Below are positions 10,129-22,351 of a stretch of 64,000 nt of DNA, piece by piece (position 1 is the stretch's first letter; every line of letters begins with the position of its first letter). A program made the translations under genes and the position numbers. Where the stretch lies: assembly GCA_019914945.1 (NCBI GenBank), contig CM034110.1, positions 1,679,001 through 1,743,000 of the forward strand, given 5' to 3'. This DNA is from Typha latifolia (lineage: Eukaryota > Streptophyta > Magnoliopsida > Poales > Typhaceae). A model generated the notes under the pieces. The model saw only the letters and a list, made by a program, of their open reading frames with translations. It made no database searches and was not told where the DNA came from.

Positions 10129-13100
10129 TGTAATAACCTAGAAAAATAAATAAAAATAACATAACAATAATAATAATAATAATAATAATAACCTAGAAAA
10201 ATAAATAAATAAATAAATAAGAGACAAAAAGAAAAAAACTCATGCCATGCAAATTATGGGCACACATTGAGGGCGCCACGTGCGCCCACAACCGTTGGCC
10301 TAGCCAACCGGACCGGGCCAGCTGGCTGCGGCGGGCTCCACCGTCGCCACCGCCACAGCTGCTGCCCTTCTTCTCCTTCACCACCTCTCTCTCTCTCTCT
10401 CCCTATAAATCTCTCTCCCTCTCTTTCGGTTTCTTGCTCTCACATACTCTCTCTCTCTCTCGTCAACGTTGGCCTACTGTCGCTGTCGTTGCCACCACCA
10501 TCGCACCTCCCCCCTCATTGCCTCTTTCTCTCTCCCTCTTTATAGGTCTCTCTCCAACTCTCTCTAACTCTCTCTCACTCTCTCTCTTACCCTCCTCTCT
10601 CTTCCAATCACCTCTCTCTCTCGAGCTCTCTCTTTCTCTCCTTCTCTTATTAACGTCGGCGCACCTCTCTCTTCCAATCACCTCTCTCTTTCTCTCCTTC
10701 TCTTTCTCTCCTTCTCTTATTAACGTCGGCGTGCCGCTGTCGCCGCCGCCGCTACAACCGAGGTGAGCCTCCCTCCCTTCCCTTCTCTTCTTCTTCTTCT
10801 TCTTCTTCTTCTTCTTCTTCTTCTTCTTCTTCTTCTTCTTCCTTTCCCCTACTTCTTTTTCCTCTGTTCGTTTTACCTTCTCTGGTAATAAAACACATGT
10901 GTAAATTACTTATGTTATTTAGTTAATCTAAACTAGATTTTTAGTTAATTTTTCAAGAATAGATATATTTAGTAACATGGTAAGTATAATTAGTGTAATT
11001 TTAGTTAATTATAATTATAAATATTTGTACATAAATATATTTTTTAATTTCATATATTTTTATTAGATTAATACATGTCTTTATAATTAGGTATATATAA
11101 ATATATATTTATGTACAACTTATTATACATTATTATGCATGTAATATAATAGTAGGCTTACTTAATGTTCATATTATAGGATTAAGTAAAGATTATTTTA
11201 TATGCAACTCTTAATTTGTTTAGTAAGAGTAGTAGTGATAAAATAATTAAAGTATAATTATATAATATTATATAATATATGTGCTTGTATTTTAAATTAT
11301 GTTATTGTACATGTAGCTGTTTTACGTTTTTTTTCAAAAGAGATTGACTATTATATACTTAATATATAATTAGCAAACTATGGTTTTAAAATAAATCTAC
11401 AATTAGAATAATAACATACTAATATTATTATAATTAAATATATGACATAGATCAAATTATTCAATAAAAATAAAAGACAAAATTTTAAACCTAATAAATC
11501 ATCATATGTTACACAAACATATCCCAATTGAATAAATAACTAATTTTATATTACTTAAACATTTTCAGATTCCAACCCTATGGACCTTGCTAGTGATGTG
11601 TGACGGTTGATTGATGGACGTGAGGGATACGTGTGTTGGGTTTTCTAATTAGAGGTGAGTAGTTTTATCCCAAAGATGTCTTTCTCAAATTAGGATATAT
11701 TATATATTATGTACGTGCATGTTTTGGCATCCAGCATGATTATATGACTTTATATAGAGATGACTCCAATGAAACATATTTTATCATGCATTTGATTAGG
11801 CTGATCTAGGATATGAGTATATTGATGATATATATAGATGATTGGAGATTATTATACTGTTATGGTTTTATGTCGGGATGATCTCTATCATGAGTATGCA
11901 TGTGCTAGACTAGCAGGAGCATGCATGTATTAGATACATGGTTAGAGTCGGCATTGCATCATTTTTCTCCTGGCTTATTCACCACCTAAATTTCTGAGTT
12001 GCTTGATCTGTTGTAGTACTGGATACATACATATGATCTATCATGTATAGGAAATCATAGAAAAATACATGTGTATGTGATGTGATGTGATGGCTGGAAC
12101 GGTATCCGGTCAGAACTGGTATTGGACATACTCTTAGCGTATGGGAGAGTATGGTGATGGTTGATGGTTGTACTCTTAACGTATGACATGGTACAACTAT
12201 CATTGATATACCCTTAACGTATGGCAGGGTATGATTACTTTATTCTGAGATACCCTTAGCATATGGCAGGGTATGATTTATCTCTAGAGATACTCTTAGC
12301 GTATGACAGGGTATGCTTTGAGCTTGTGGCATGATAAGTATTGAGTTTGGGGCTAGGTACCATAGTCCAGCATGATGGATGATATTCAGAGTTGAGACAG
12401 ATGATTGTGATAGTGAGAGATATGTGGATTATATCTAGCTCTGACATATATGATTATCTAGTGGTTGGCATACATCATGCATCATCATTGATGTGACTAG
12501 TATCATTGGATCATGATTGTTATACATCATATGTTGTTATATTCGGTAATGTTATATTGTGATTTCATCATGAGATATATTTTTGGTTGATGATATAATA
12601 TACTCATTCATGAGAATTGATTCCATTTTTATATATGTTATTAAGGATACATATATACATGCTCATACATGACATTATATTGCTTTTTGATTCATATTAT
12701 CTAGTACATGATTTACTCTCTATTTGGCATCACTGATTCGGGGTAAGATATATTCACTGAGCCTTTTGCTCATGACTCTCTTTATTTCTTTTTTAACCCC
12801 CTCAGATATGTGATACGTGATAGCGACTTGAGAAGACATTTTAGAGCGATGATGAGATGAGCCATAGATGCGATATGGTATAGATGATAGTTTATATAGA
12901 AATTGAGTTGTACTAGTATTTGATATTTGTATACTTTTGTATTAGACGATGATTTGTATAATACAGGTCGAATCATAGTGTATTCTTATATTAGATGCTT
13001 TATTTGTATCTTGATGGTTTGTTGTGGCTTGTGTGGCTACTGTCAGATTATGTAGTGGTCTAGTGTATATTATTGTGGACTTGGATATTCATATATTAAC

Positions 13101-13307
13101 AGGTTTATTTAGTTAATAGTATGATTTATTTGGTAATGGATTATGTGATCATGGATAAGTTAGCCGGTTTTATTTAATGATGTCATGATTATATGTGCAC
13201 AGGAGAGTATCTGTGTGTGACGAGCCTCGCCCAAGCTGTCGCGTGCACCGCGCATGCCATGTGTGCGCGTGGGCATGCACGTGCTCATGCCAATCGGGAG
13301 CGTTACA
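10129..13307 (+). mobile_element. Tekay-like 3' LTR (3.18 kb)
   Basis: Runs from TGTAATAACC to GCGTTACA, with terminal TGTAA/TTACA inverted repeats and the agaag duplication beyond. It contains a CT-rich tract, a long (TTC)n at about 10786-10840, AT-rich DNA, hairpin repeats at about 12125-12325 and a GC-rich tail (about 13200-13300). The tail also marks the end of the solo LTR at 33455. LTRs of 3 kb or more occur in some Tekay and other plant Gypsy lineages. No coding region is visible inside. Confidence 0.82.
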
Positions 13308-14003
13308 AGAAGTGTCAAGATGGAATACTCTATAGGCTCTGCTATTATTAAAATACCCTAAGAAGATGCCCTCACTACTCCTAATGTCAAATTTAGTCAA
13401 ATGTTCTTGATCACGCAAGATATAGCATTTGCTACCAAATACTCGAAAATATTTAACACTAGGTTTCTTACCTTTCCATATTTCATATACAGTCATTTTT
13501 GTATTTGGTCTTAGATAAACATGATTTATCACATGTACCACTATATTGACTGCCTCAGCCCAAAACTTTTGAGGAACCTTTTTAGCGTGAAGCATAACCC
13601 TAGCCATTTCCTACACAATACAGTTCTTTCTTTCCACAATCCTGTTTTGTTGTGGAGTTATAGGAGCTGAAAATTCATGCTGAATACCAAGAGAATCACA
13701 AAATATGAAAAGAAATTTATTTTCAAATTCTCTACCATGATTAGAACGAATCCTAACTAAGGTAGTAGATTTTTCATTCTACAGTTTCAAGCATAGTGAT
13801 TTAAAAACTTCAAAGGTTTCAGATTTCTCATGTAAAAGGCAAACCCAGCTATATCTGGAGTAATCATCGACCATTAAGAATATATACCATTTACCTCCAA
13901 GACTTTTCGTTTTTGTTGGACCCATTAAGTCCATGTGGACTAATTGTAACACACGGTCAGTAGTAGCTGTATTTACTTTCTTGTGTGAGAATAGTATAAT
14001 CAT
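13308..14003 (-). pseudogene. Copia copy A integrase
   Basis: Minus strand. MIILFSHKKVNTATTDRVLQ leads into VHMDLMGPT (first catalytic Asp) and VDDYSRYSWV. After a frameshift come PQQN-like sequence, ARVMLHAKKVPQKFWAEAV, KKPSVKYFRVFGSKCYIL and FLGYFNNSRAYRVF (13170-13607 spans the end of this frame and runs into the Tekay LTR). It matches copy B at 17700-18418. Several stops and frameshifts (about 13610 and 13780) make it non-functional. Confidence 0.85.
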
Positions 14004-14032
14004 TTTTGAAGAATTTTATCTCATAATCTTCA

Positions 14033-15045
14033 TCACAAAATTGATTGATGCTTACTAGATTTGCTTTCAAGCCCTTCATTTTCAAGAATAAGAACACCTG
14101 GAGTACTTATCTTTCTCTTACCTATTACCTTGGATGAATTACCATCTCCAAATGTCACAACTCCCCCTTCATGTTCTTCGAGATTAGAAAATAAGGATTT
14201 GTCGCCCGACATTTGTCTTGAACAGTCATTGTCTAAATACCACAAGTCAGAATTTAAAGCTTTCAAGGTTGTATGCACAACATAACATTTTAAGTCACTT
14301 TTCTTGACTCATATGGCCTTTGTTTTCACCCTATAAATGAAGGCAGTCCTACAATTTTGTAAAAATTTACAATGAGGTTGAATATGCCCTAGAATGCCGC
14401 AATGAAAGCATGTTGGAACAAACCCTTTTTTACTTACCTTTTGTTGAGGAGTGTGTCTAAAGTTTATCTTTCGCGCCGTTGAAGATTTACTAATTTGTTG
14501 ATTCAACTTCAGTTTAGAGACATTCATCTAGGATTGCTTTGTATATGTGGTTGATGACCTCAGATTTTCTTTCTTTTGTATACCTACAGAAACAAAGACA
14601 GTTTTATTATTATTTGAATTACTAGTGTATCCAATACCATACCGGTCTTTTCCAGAAATCTAAGCGTTTAAAATCTCGTCAAGTTTGTTCTTCCCTTTAA
14701 GAAATGTCACTTCCTTCTGCAATCGCTCTAGTTCAATTTCATCAGCTTTCATCTTATCTTTCGCATCGTCAAGTTGTTGAGTAAGGTTTTTGACACGTTC
14801 AAGTTCCCATTTGTACTTCTCCTCAAATTGATTTCTTTCTATTTCGATTACCTTGAGTCGTTGAAGTAGTCTAAGATTGCTTTTCTTGAGTTTGAACGAC
14901 TCTAGGTATAAGTTATTATATGCCTTTTGTATTTCTGATTCTTCTTCCTCAACTAGTAAAATATTCTGATCATCTGTATTATCAAAATCAACAACAAAGA
15001 GTATTAAAAAGAGAGGAGATGAAAACTACAAAGTTTTCTTCGTCT
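14033..15045 (-). pseudogene. Copia copy A protease and gag nucleocapsid
   Basis: The minus strand reads a gag coiled-coil region (about 14560-15000), a CCHC-like knuckle CFHCGILGHIQPHC (about 14390) and the protease segment DLWYLDNDCSRQMSGDKSLF, where the usual DSG is DND. It follows copy B (18496-19460) closely. At about 15045 the alignment stops inside the acidic gag stretch and switches to a different Copia region, so the gag N-terminus is missing. Confidence 0.8.
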
Positions 15046-15640
15046 ACCACAAGGAGGAGGGGCCTATGGTGCGTTCTGCTCTATGGTCCACCATTTTGAG
15101 CCATAGTCTATCCTAGCCATGGGTGGCTCGAGCCAAGGTCTTAGCACATGTGGTTTAGGCCATGGCTCGGGTCACCACCAATGGAAAGTTAGAGTTTTTA
15201 GCCCTACCTTACACCATGGGTGGGAAAGACAGGATCATGACTATTGTAGGGGGCTGCTCTGGTATTTCTACGGTGGAGGGCTCAATCTACAGGGATGGAG
15301 GGTGCTCAACCTCAACCGGAGGAGGGATGGTTGTGGCGGTTTGGATGGTCTCCATAGTTTCATCATTATTAGTGCTTGAAGGTGAAGGTGGCGCATGTTC
15401 CATGGTAGCCGGTGACGCTGGCGGTGCAAGGTGGTGGAGGGTGGCTAGTAGGACCTCTATCAAGCCTGGAAAGCCTTCTCGATCCTCTCGGAGCTCTCCG
15501 TTGCTCTCTTCAATAATTTTTGCAATGAGTTCGCGAACTCTACCCATGCCTTTGCCCACGCTGGTGGCTCATTGCTAACGGAGATAGAGATGATTCTTTG
15601 GTCATCCATGGCCGCCATCTCCCCTGGGTTAGCTTTGGAT
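15046..15640 (-). pseudogene. Copia copy B env-like N-terminal remnant
   Basis: On the minus strand a start near 15608 (MDDQRIISISV) and an overlapping 90-codon frame (15287-15559, helical N-terminus then a Pro/Ser/Thr-rich tail PPASPATMEHAPPSP) are open. It lies downstream of copy B pol, where a Sirevirus env-like frame is expected. The Pro-rich hinge fits such proteins, but I do not recognise a specific domain. Breakpoint with copy A gag at about 15045. Confidence 0.4.
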
Positions 15641-16200
15641 CATGTGTTCACCATTGTCTGAGGAACGTCGACTCTAATATACGAACTAGATCTGGACTGA
15701 TCCGGACGTAAGAAAATTATGAAAATTTTGGTGGTGGTAGCTTCATGAGTTAGGGTTCTAATGGCTCTAGTTTCACCTAAATCAGAGGTAAAAATAAAAT
15801 ATGGCTTTCACACAAACTCATTGTAGCCCTTTTCATTGATCTTTTATGAACACATTTGTGATGACTAAGCATAAGGTCAAACTGTGCAAATCAACATCAA
15901 TAGTGAGATATTTTAAAAAAATTTCATGATGTCATGCTCACTCAAGAATATACACACGTTATGAGTGCATTAATTTCAGTATAATTATCATAGAAGTCGA
16001 GAGAGTGAATAAATCAGAAATGATACAATATACTACAAGATGACAAAATTGACTATAATAACTTATAATCAAGAGAAAAATCATATTTATATGTCAAGAG
16101 TATATTATTGAATCTAGGAGTGCATCAAAATTTTTTTTATATGATAAAAACTCTCGACAAATCTGAAACTAAAACCAAAGAAAATTTCAGAGAAAAGAAA
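15641..16200 (-). other. Copia spacer between pol and env-like region
   Basis: AT-rich, no coding signal on either strand. Its position between the end of pol (about 16270) and the env-like remnant is that of the non-coding spacer of a Sirevirus internal region. Confidence 0.45.
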
Positions 16201-17270
16201 ACCTAAAAAGAAACGAAAAGAAATAATAAAAATGAAACATGCAAACCAAAACACGCAAACCAAAACAAAAATCAATCCAAAGCACAAATCCCTAAAGAAG
16301 TACGAAGATACTCAAATCTCTGTAAATCCAAAGGTTTTGTAAATAGATCACCAAACTATTTCTCCGTCTCAACATGTTCTAGTGCTATTATTTTGTCTTC
16401 AACCAAATCGCGTATAAAATGATGTTAGATATCAATATGTTTTGTACGCGAGTGTTGAACAGGATTTTTCGATATATTAATAGCACTCATGTTGAGTACA
16501 AAAGACTACCAATCATGCTACTATACAGTGTCTGATCGACACTTTTTCCTGAAATATCCTTACCTAGTTTGGTAGTTGTACTCATAGGAGTTCTAGCATG
16601 TTTTGCATTTTCTAAACTGAATTTAGTCACAAGATCCTTAGCATACTTAGTTTGAGCGATAAATATCGCTCTTTCCAACTGAGTAATTTGAAGTCCCAAA
16701 AAGAACTTCAACTCACCCATCATGCTCATCTCAATATGACTATGCATAAGATCTGCAAACTCCTTAGCTAATGATCGACTCGTTGCCCCGAAGACAATGT
16801 CATCCACATATATTTGTGCCACAACTAAACTCTTGTTTGACCATCTAATGAACAATGTCTTGTCCACTCCCCCTCGAGTGAACCCTGCATCCACTAAAAA
16901 AGTGGTCAACTTCTTATGCCAAGCTCTTGGAGCTTGTTTTAGCCCGTAGAGGGCCTTTTTCAGTTTAAACACATGAGAAGAAAATTTTTGATCTTCGAAC
17001 CCTTTCGGTTGTTCTACATAAACATCTTTATTTCAGAGTACCATTCAAGAAAGCACTTTTCACATCCATTTGAAACAATTTAAATTTTAAGTGATAATCA
17101 ATAGCAAGCAGTATACGAAAAGATTCTAATCTAGCAACAGGAGCAAATGTCTCATCAAAATCTATACCCTCAACCTAAGTATATCTCTGTGCTATGAGTC
17201 TAGCTTTATTTCGAACTATATTGCCATGTTCATCACTTTTATTCTTGTAAATCCATTTTGTTCCAATGAC
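16201..17270 (-). pseudogene. Copia copy B reverse transcriptase and RNase H end
   Basis: The minus strand starts with NKSDEHGNIVRNKARL and LKFKLFQMDVKSAFL (17040-17240), then after a frameshift near 17030 an open 161-codon stretch (16487-16972): KALYGLKQAPRAWHKK, catalytic YVDDIVFGAT, FLGLQITQ, ARTPMS and MIGSLLYS. Right after this the sequence jumps to the RNase H C-terminus (INISKNPVQHSRTKHIDI..., then LFTKPL, 16270-16470). The RNase H core has been deleted, which alone would prevent reverse transcription from finishing. Confidence 0.88.
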
Positions 17271-17272
17271 GC

Positions 17273-18430
17273 TCAATTCTTAGGTATAGGAACTAAATAC
17301 CAAACATCATTCCTAGAAAATTGCTCTAATTTCTCATGCATAGCATTAACCCAAGAATCGTCTAACAATGCTTCCTTCACAGTTTTAGGTTCAAAAGAAG
17401 ATGTATAACAAGTAAATGATACCTCACTTTGGATTTGTCGTCTTGTCTTAATTGGTTCATTTACGCCTCCGATCACTTGTGACAGTGGATGATCTGATTT
17501 CACTCTAGCAGATGGTTCCGGTACGTTGCAGTCATCTTTACTCATTTCAACTTTGTCCTCGTCCTGATTCTCAATTTCTAGATCAAGCTCCTTTCCTATT
17601 TCTTCGTCATATGTATCTGTAGAAACAGAAATAGGAGTAGCTTCAGTTAAATCAGTAGTGGATTCATCTATCATAACATTAGCAGATTCCATAACAGTAG
17701 AAGTGTCAAGATTAAATACTCTATAGGCTCTACTATTATTCGAATACCCTAAGAAGATGCATTCGTTACTTCTAGTGTTAAATTTAGTCAAATATTCTCG
17801 ATCACGCAAGATATAGCATTTACTACCAAAAACTCGAAAATATTTAACACTAGGTTTCTTACCTTTCCAGATTTCGTATGCAGTCATTTTTGTACATGGT
17901 CTTAGATAAACACGATTTATCACATGTACCGCTGTATTGACCGCTCCTGCCCAAAACCTTTGATGAACCTTTTTAACGTGAAGCATAACCCTAGCCATTT
18001 CATACACAACTCGGTTCTTTCTTTCCACAATCTCGTTCTATTGTGGAGTTATAGGAGCTGAAAATTCAAGTTGAATACTAAGAGAATCGCAAAATATGAA
18101 AAAAATTTCATTTTCAAATTCTCTACCATGATCAGAACGAATCCTATCTAGGGTAATAGATTTTTCATTCTGCAATTTTAAGCATAGTGATTTAAAAACT
18201 TCAAAGGTTTCAGACTTCTCACGTAGAAAGGCAACCCAGGTATATCTGGAGTAATCATCGACCATTAAGAATATATAGCGTTTACCTCCAAGACTTTCCA
18301 TTTTTGTTGGACCCATCAAGTCCATGTGAACTAATTGGAGCACACGGTCAGTGGTAGCTGCATTTACCTTCTTGTGTGAAATCCTAGTTTGTTTTCTATT
18401 TTGACACGAACCGCACACTTTTTTTTACAT
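17273..18430 (-). pseudogene. Copia copy B integrase
   Basis: Two minus-strand frames separated by one stop near 18030. The first has the end of the zinc-binding region (CGSCQ), VHMDLMGPT, VDDYSRYTWV and RSDHGREFEN. The second has NRVVYEMARVMLH, GKKPSVKYFRVFGSKCYIL and FLGYSNNSRAYRVF, then an acidic linker into RT. The DDE acidic residues of the retroviral-type integrase are visible. The stop falls in the usual TPQQNG segment (TPQ*NEI). It catalyses insertion of the cDNA into chromosomal DNA. Confidence 0.9.
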
Positions 18431-18495
18431 TTCTTTCATCTTAGGTATTCCTCTTACCACTTCTTGTTTGGACAGAGTAAATAATTCCTTATGAT

Positions 18496-19710
18496 TCACA
18501 TGTCCAAGATGTTGATGCCAAAAATCTTTCCTTTACCTATTACCTTCGATGAATTACCATCTCCGTATGTCACAACTCCCCCTTCATGTTTTTCAAGATT
18601 AGAAAATAACGACTTGCCACCCGACATATGTCTTGAACAGCCACTGTCTAAATACCACAAATCAGAATTTAAAGCTTTCAAAGCTGTATGCACAACATAA
18701 CATTTCAAATCACTTTTCTTGACCCATATGGCCTTTGTTTTTATCCCATAAATAAAAGCAATTCTAGGTTTTTGCAAAAATTTGCAATGAGGTCGAATAT
18801 ACCCTAGAATGCCGCAATGATAGCATGTCAAAACAAACCATTTTCTACTCACCTTTTGTCGAGGAGTGTGACTAAAGTTTACCTTTGGTGCCGTTGACGA
18901 TTCACCAGTTTGTAGATTCACCTTCAGTTTAGAAGCATTTATCCAGGATTGCTTTGTAAATGCGGTTGATGACTTCAGATATTCTTCCTTTTGTATACCT
19001 GCAGAAACGAAGACAATTTTATTATTATTTGAATTACTAGTGTATCCAACACCATACCTGTCTTTTCTAGATATCTGAGCCTTTAGGATCTCGTCAAGTT
19101 TGTTCTTCCCTTTTAGAAATGTCACTTCCTTATTCAGTCGCTCTAGTTCAATTTCATCAGCCTTCATTTTATTTTTTGCATTGTCAAGTTGTTCAGAAAG
19201 GTCTTTGACATGTTCAAGTTCCAATTTGTACTTCTCCTCAAATTGAATTCTTTCAAGTTCGATTACCTTGAGTCGTTGATGTAGTCTAAGATTGCTTTTT
19301 TTGAGTTTAAACGACTCCAGGTACAGATCATTATATGTCTTTCGAATTTCAGATTCATCTTCTTCAGCTGGTAACATATCATGATCATCTGTACTATCAG
19401 TATCAACAACGAAATCAATATTGAGTAGAGAAGAGGCAAAAGCAACAAAGTTTTCTTCATCTTTTTCAGAATCATCATCAGATTCATCTGAGTCATCCCA
19501 AATAACTTCCATAGCTTTACCTTTCTTCTTAAGGCGATTAGGGCATTCTTGAGCTATGTGTCCAAAACCAGAACATTCAAAACATCGAACTTTATTCTCA
19601 GAATTCTTATTTTTCTGTTTAACACCGTTGTTGCTCACACCTGTGTTCGAACTCGCAGTATTCTTCTTTTTCACAAATGCTTTGCTTTTCTCAAGTTTTT
19701 CAGCATTCAA
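18496..19710 (-). pseudogene. Copia copy B gag C-terminus, zinc knuckles and protease
   Basis: A 404-codon open minus-strand stretch. A basic N-terminus is followed by a classical CCHC knuckle CFECSGFGHIAQEC (residues about 43-56), an acidic stretch, a long coiled coil (about 130-215), a second knuckle CYHCGILGYIRPHC in which the zinc-binding His is Tyr, and the aspartic protease start WYLDSGCSRHMSGG (DSG near residue 352). Two knuckles separated by a coiled coil is a Sirevirus-like arrangement. Among the longest intact frames of copy B. Confidence 0.88.
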
Positions 19711-20456
19711 CTTGTTTGGCTTTTGAAAAATTTATTAAACTTTTTGACGAACATGGCCAACATCTCAACATCTAAATCACCTTCATCATCAAACTCCTCT
19801 ATACTTTGTTCAAGTGTGGATAGGGCAATCCCTTTGGACTTCCTCGGTTTTGAAAGGCTGGACTCAAATGTTTGTAGATTTCCTACCAATTGTTCAACTT
19901 TCATAGAATCGATGTCCTTACTTTATTCAATAGTTGTAACTTTCGCCTAAAACCTCTCTAGAAGAGACCTAAGGATCTTACAGACAATTCTATTTTCAGG
20001 AATTTTCTCTCCTAGGTTGAAACTGGAGTTGACTATATCACTCAGCTTTGCATAAAACTCATCAAAACTAGTAGTCAACCTCTGAAGTTTAGAAAGTTTT
20101 ACAGCCATAGTTCCTTCGTGAGTAGTTTCTAAGATCGTCCAAGCTTCTTTTGCTATCTCACAAGTAGAGATTCTTCCAAATTCTTCCGAGGAAACACAAC
20201 TAAAAATTGCATTTATTGCCTTGCTATTCCATCCAACTTTTTCATACTCTGACCTATCCCATGACTCTATCGGTTTATCAGCAAATTTATCATCCACCAT
20301 GTACATTGGTGGACTCCAACCGTTCACAACGGCAAACCATACTCGTTCATCTATAGACTTCAAGTAAGCTCTCATCCTAGCTTTCCAATATCCATAATTT
20401 GATCCATCTAGAATAGGAGGTCTAATAGATGATGGTCCATCTCTATGAAAATCCAT
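19711..20456 (-). pseudogene. Copia copy B gag N-terminus
   Basis: The likely start is ATG at 20456 (MDFHRDGPSSIRPPILDG), 35 bases after the PBS. Hallmarks of Copia gag follow: NYGYWKARMRAYLKS, AKEAWTILETTHEGT and KLSKLQRLTT. The frame is open to a stop at about 19947, then resumes in a shorter frame (19707-19904) and would join the knuckle region. Gag forms the virus-like particle in the cytoplasm. Two stops (TAG and TAA, both one transition from Gln codons) break it. Confidence 0.88.
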
Positions 20457-20490
20457 GCCTATCTGATCTCTCTCAAAGGTGAGAGAACCT

Positions 20491-20502
20491 GCTCTGATAC
20501 CA
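20491..20502 (-). promoter_or_regulatory. Copia primer-binding site (initiator Met tRNA)
   Basis: Read on the minus strand: TGGTATCAGAGC, complementary to the 3' end of plant initiator tRNA-Met, two bases after the LTR end (TTTTTCA at 20505). This is where minus-strand DNA synthesis starts. Confidence 0.92.
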
Positions 20503-20504
20503 AT

Positions 20505-21639
20505 TGAAAAAACCCTAGACACAAGTATGTATCTAAATACTAGGCAATGATATCACTCGTTCGCTTAAATAAAAGTCTGTAGAAATATTAAGAACGAAAG
20601 CAGAGATGAACGCCAAGATTTTAACGTGGAAAAACCCAAACGAAAAAAAACCACGGATCCAAACTCGGATCAAAACCAATCACTAGAATAGTAGCAGTTA
20701 CAAGACTGACTGACAAAACAACCCGTCGATCCAAACAACTTTGTTCCTCTCAGTCTTGCTCGCTAGAACCCATGATTCACTACTTCTCGTGATTGAAGTC
20801 CAACCTCAGTAACCCTCAAGATTGATCTTTCGTCTAGATAGCCTTTAAGACGAAAGATTAACTTTTTAATGATGAGTGGAACCTTATTAGTTGAAGAACC
20901 GATGTAGCCTCAAGAAGTCTCCTTCAATAATGCTTCTTCAACCACCCTCAAGATAGGGCATCACAATCCTTATATATGATCTCCAAGATAGAGCCAAATC
21001 CAAGTCTTATCCATACTCACGAAAGTCCAATTTTATCAAACTTCGTTAGTGCGTTCGAACACAGCCCGGGTGCGTTCGAACGGCATGACTTGAACTCAGG
21101 TGCGTTCGAACGGGCCCGAGTGCGTTCGAACGCGACAACTTGAATTCTTCAAGTTGTGTTCGAACGCGTTTGTGAATGCAGCTCTCGGTCTGTGTGAACG
21201 CAGTACCCGCGGTCGAATGCGTTTGTGAACGTGGCTCTCTGTCTGTGTGAACGCAGTACCCGCGTTCGAACGCGTTTGTGAACGCGGCTCTCTGTCTGTG
21301 TGAACACAATACCCGCGTTCGAACGTGTTTGCGAATGCGTCTCTCTATCTGTGTGAACGCAGTACCCGGGTTTGAACGCGTTTGTGAACGCAGCTCTCTG
21401 TCTATGTGAACGCAGTGCCCGCGTTCGAACGCATTTGTGAACGCAGCTCTCTATCTGTGTGAACGCAGATTCCGCGTTCGAACGCGTTTGTGAACGCGGT
21501 GTGAACTCGACGGCTTTTCTCTAATAATCTTGCAATTCTTCAAACCAGAGATATTCTTGTCTTGTGTAAAGCTCATATACATGAAAAATATACACTTAGA
21601 ATATTTTGTACACAATTGCCAACAAATAAAAACCTAACA
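20505..21639 (-). mobile_element. Copia copy B 5' LTR
   Basis: A 1135-bp LTR on the minus strand with TGTTAGG at 21639 and TTTTTCA at 20505. It contains about seven 53-bp palindrome units between about 21110 and 21500 and a TATA-like site near 20975. It abuts a plus-strand Gypsy gag fragment at 21640, so Copia B inserted into a Gypsy element. Confidence 0.9.
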
Positions 21640-22351
21640 TGCTCATCAATATCGGTTCGAGCCAAGGCGGATGAACTTAAGGGCATGTTCCAAAATTGTT
21701 GCATAGAGTTAATGCAATGCAAAAGGATCACAATGATTTAAAGGAATATGCCATGAACCGATCGGCTTCGTCATCTCGTCGACGATGATTAGTGCCTCAA
21801 GAAGGACTAGCAGTGGGACCGCACCGAACTGATACCCCACAGGTCTAGGTGTGACATGTTAGTGTCAATGATCCCCACTTACCTATGCCTACACATCAGC
21901 CCCCACCTCTGTTACAAAACCCAAGACTGACGGTGGTGGAACCTGAGAGGTGTGCGGCACCGGTGCGCTTCATCGATTAGGAGGATTGGCACATTGAGGA
22001 TGAGGTTGATCCCTTTGGAGATGGTGATGGACGTGCTTGAGGATTTAGAGAAGGTGATCAACATGCACAAAGGTTTAGACCTGAACTAAGGATCTTCCGT
22101 GAACCCAACAATGCTATTCGGCGGAGAACCGCACTCTTGGACTTTCCCAAATTCCATGCCGGTGATCCAGTGGATTGAGTGTTTCAAGTTGAACAATATT
22201 TTGATTGTCAAAGGACAGCGGCGGATGCAAAGGTCCATATGGCAAGCTTTCACCTCCAAGGATCGGCATTGCATTGGTATAGATCGGTTATTCGTGGTGG
22301 TCCGGTTGCATATCGTTTAGAGCTGCCGGAGGGGTCGAGAGTGCATCATAT
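21640..22351 (+). pseudogene. Gypsy gag fused to pol end (family G1)
   Basis: The plus strand follows the gag of P4 (51690-52330): Met-rich coil, DEEDWH-like segment, then the capsid stretch around WIECFKLNNILIV and FTSKDRHCIGIDR. At about 22300 it jumps to the extreme pol C-terminus (GPVAYRLELPEGSRVH) and then to a G1 LTR at 22352. Everything from capsid to integrase is missing, so this is a large deletion derivative. Confidence 0.75.

Larger units (their letters stand above)
5351..13307 (+). mobile_element. Tekay-like Gypsy element, internally deleted, TSD agaag
   Basis: The left edge GATAATAACC is a decayed TGTAATAACC and the right edge is GTTACA. A 5-bp duplication agaag lies at 5346-5350 and 13308-13312, and Copia copy A is continuous across the insertion. 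A purine tract (10113-10128) precedes a 3.18-kb 3' LTR. TGTAATAACC next to such a tract is typical of Tekay/Del chromoviruses. Most of gag-pol is missing; only a decayed tail (about 9331-10128) remains. The left side was further altered by a 1.1-kb tandem duplication and an inverted LTR segment. Confidence 0.82.

Noticed and set aside
5351..13307. The TGTAA...TTACA-ended element as a DNA transposon
   Set aside because: A purine tract and a second long direct copy of the left end at 10129 fit LTR structure better; the short inverted ends are normal for LTRs.
15119..15578. Plus-strand open frames of 86 and 138 codons
   Set aside because: Complementary shadow of the minus-strand env-like remnant; Gly/Ser-rich with no domain.
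2149..21639. A single 19-kb Copia element bounded by these two LTRs
   Set aside because: The flanks differ (GTTTA and TGCTC) and integrase, protease and gag occur twice between them, so at least two copies are involved.
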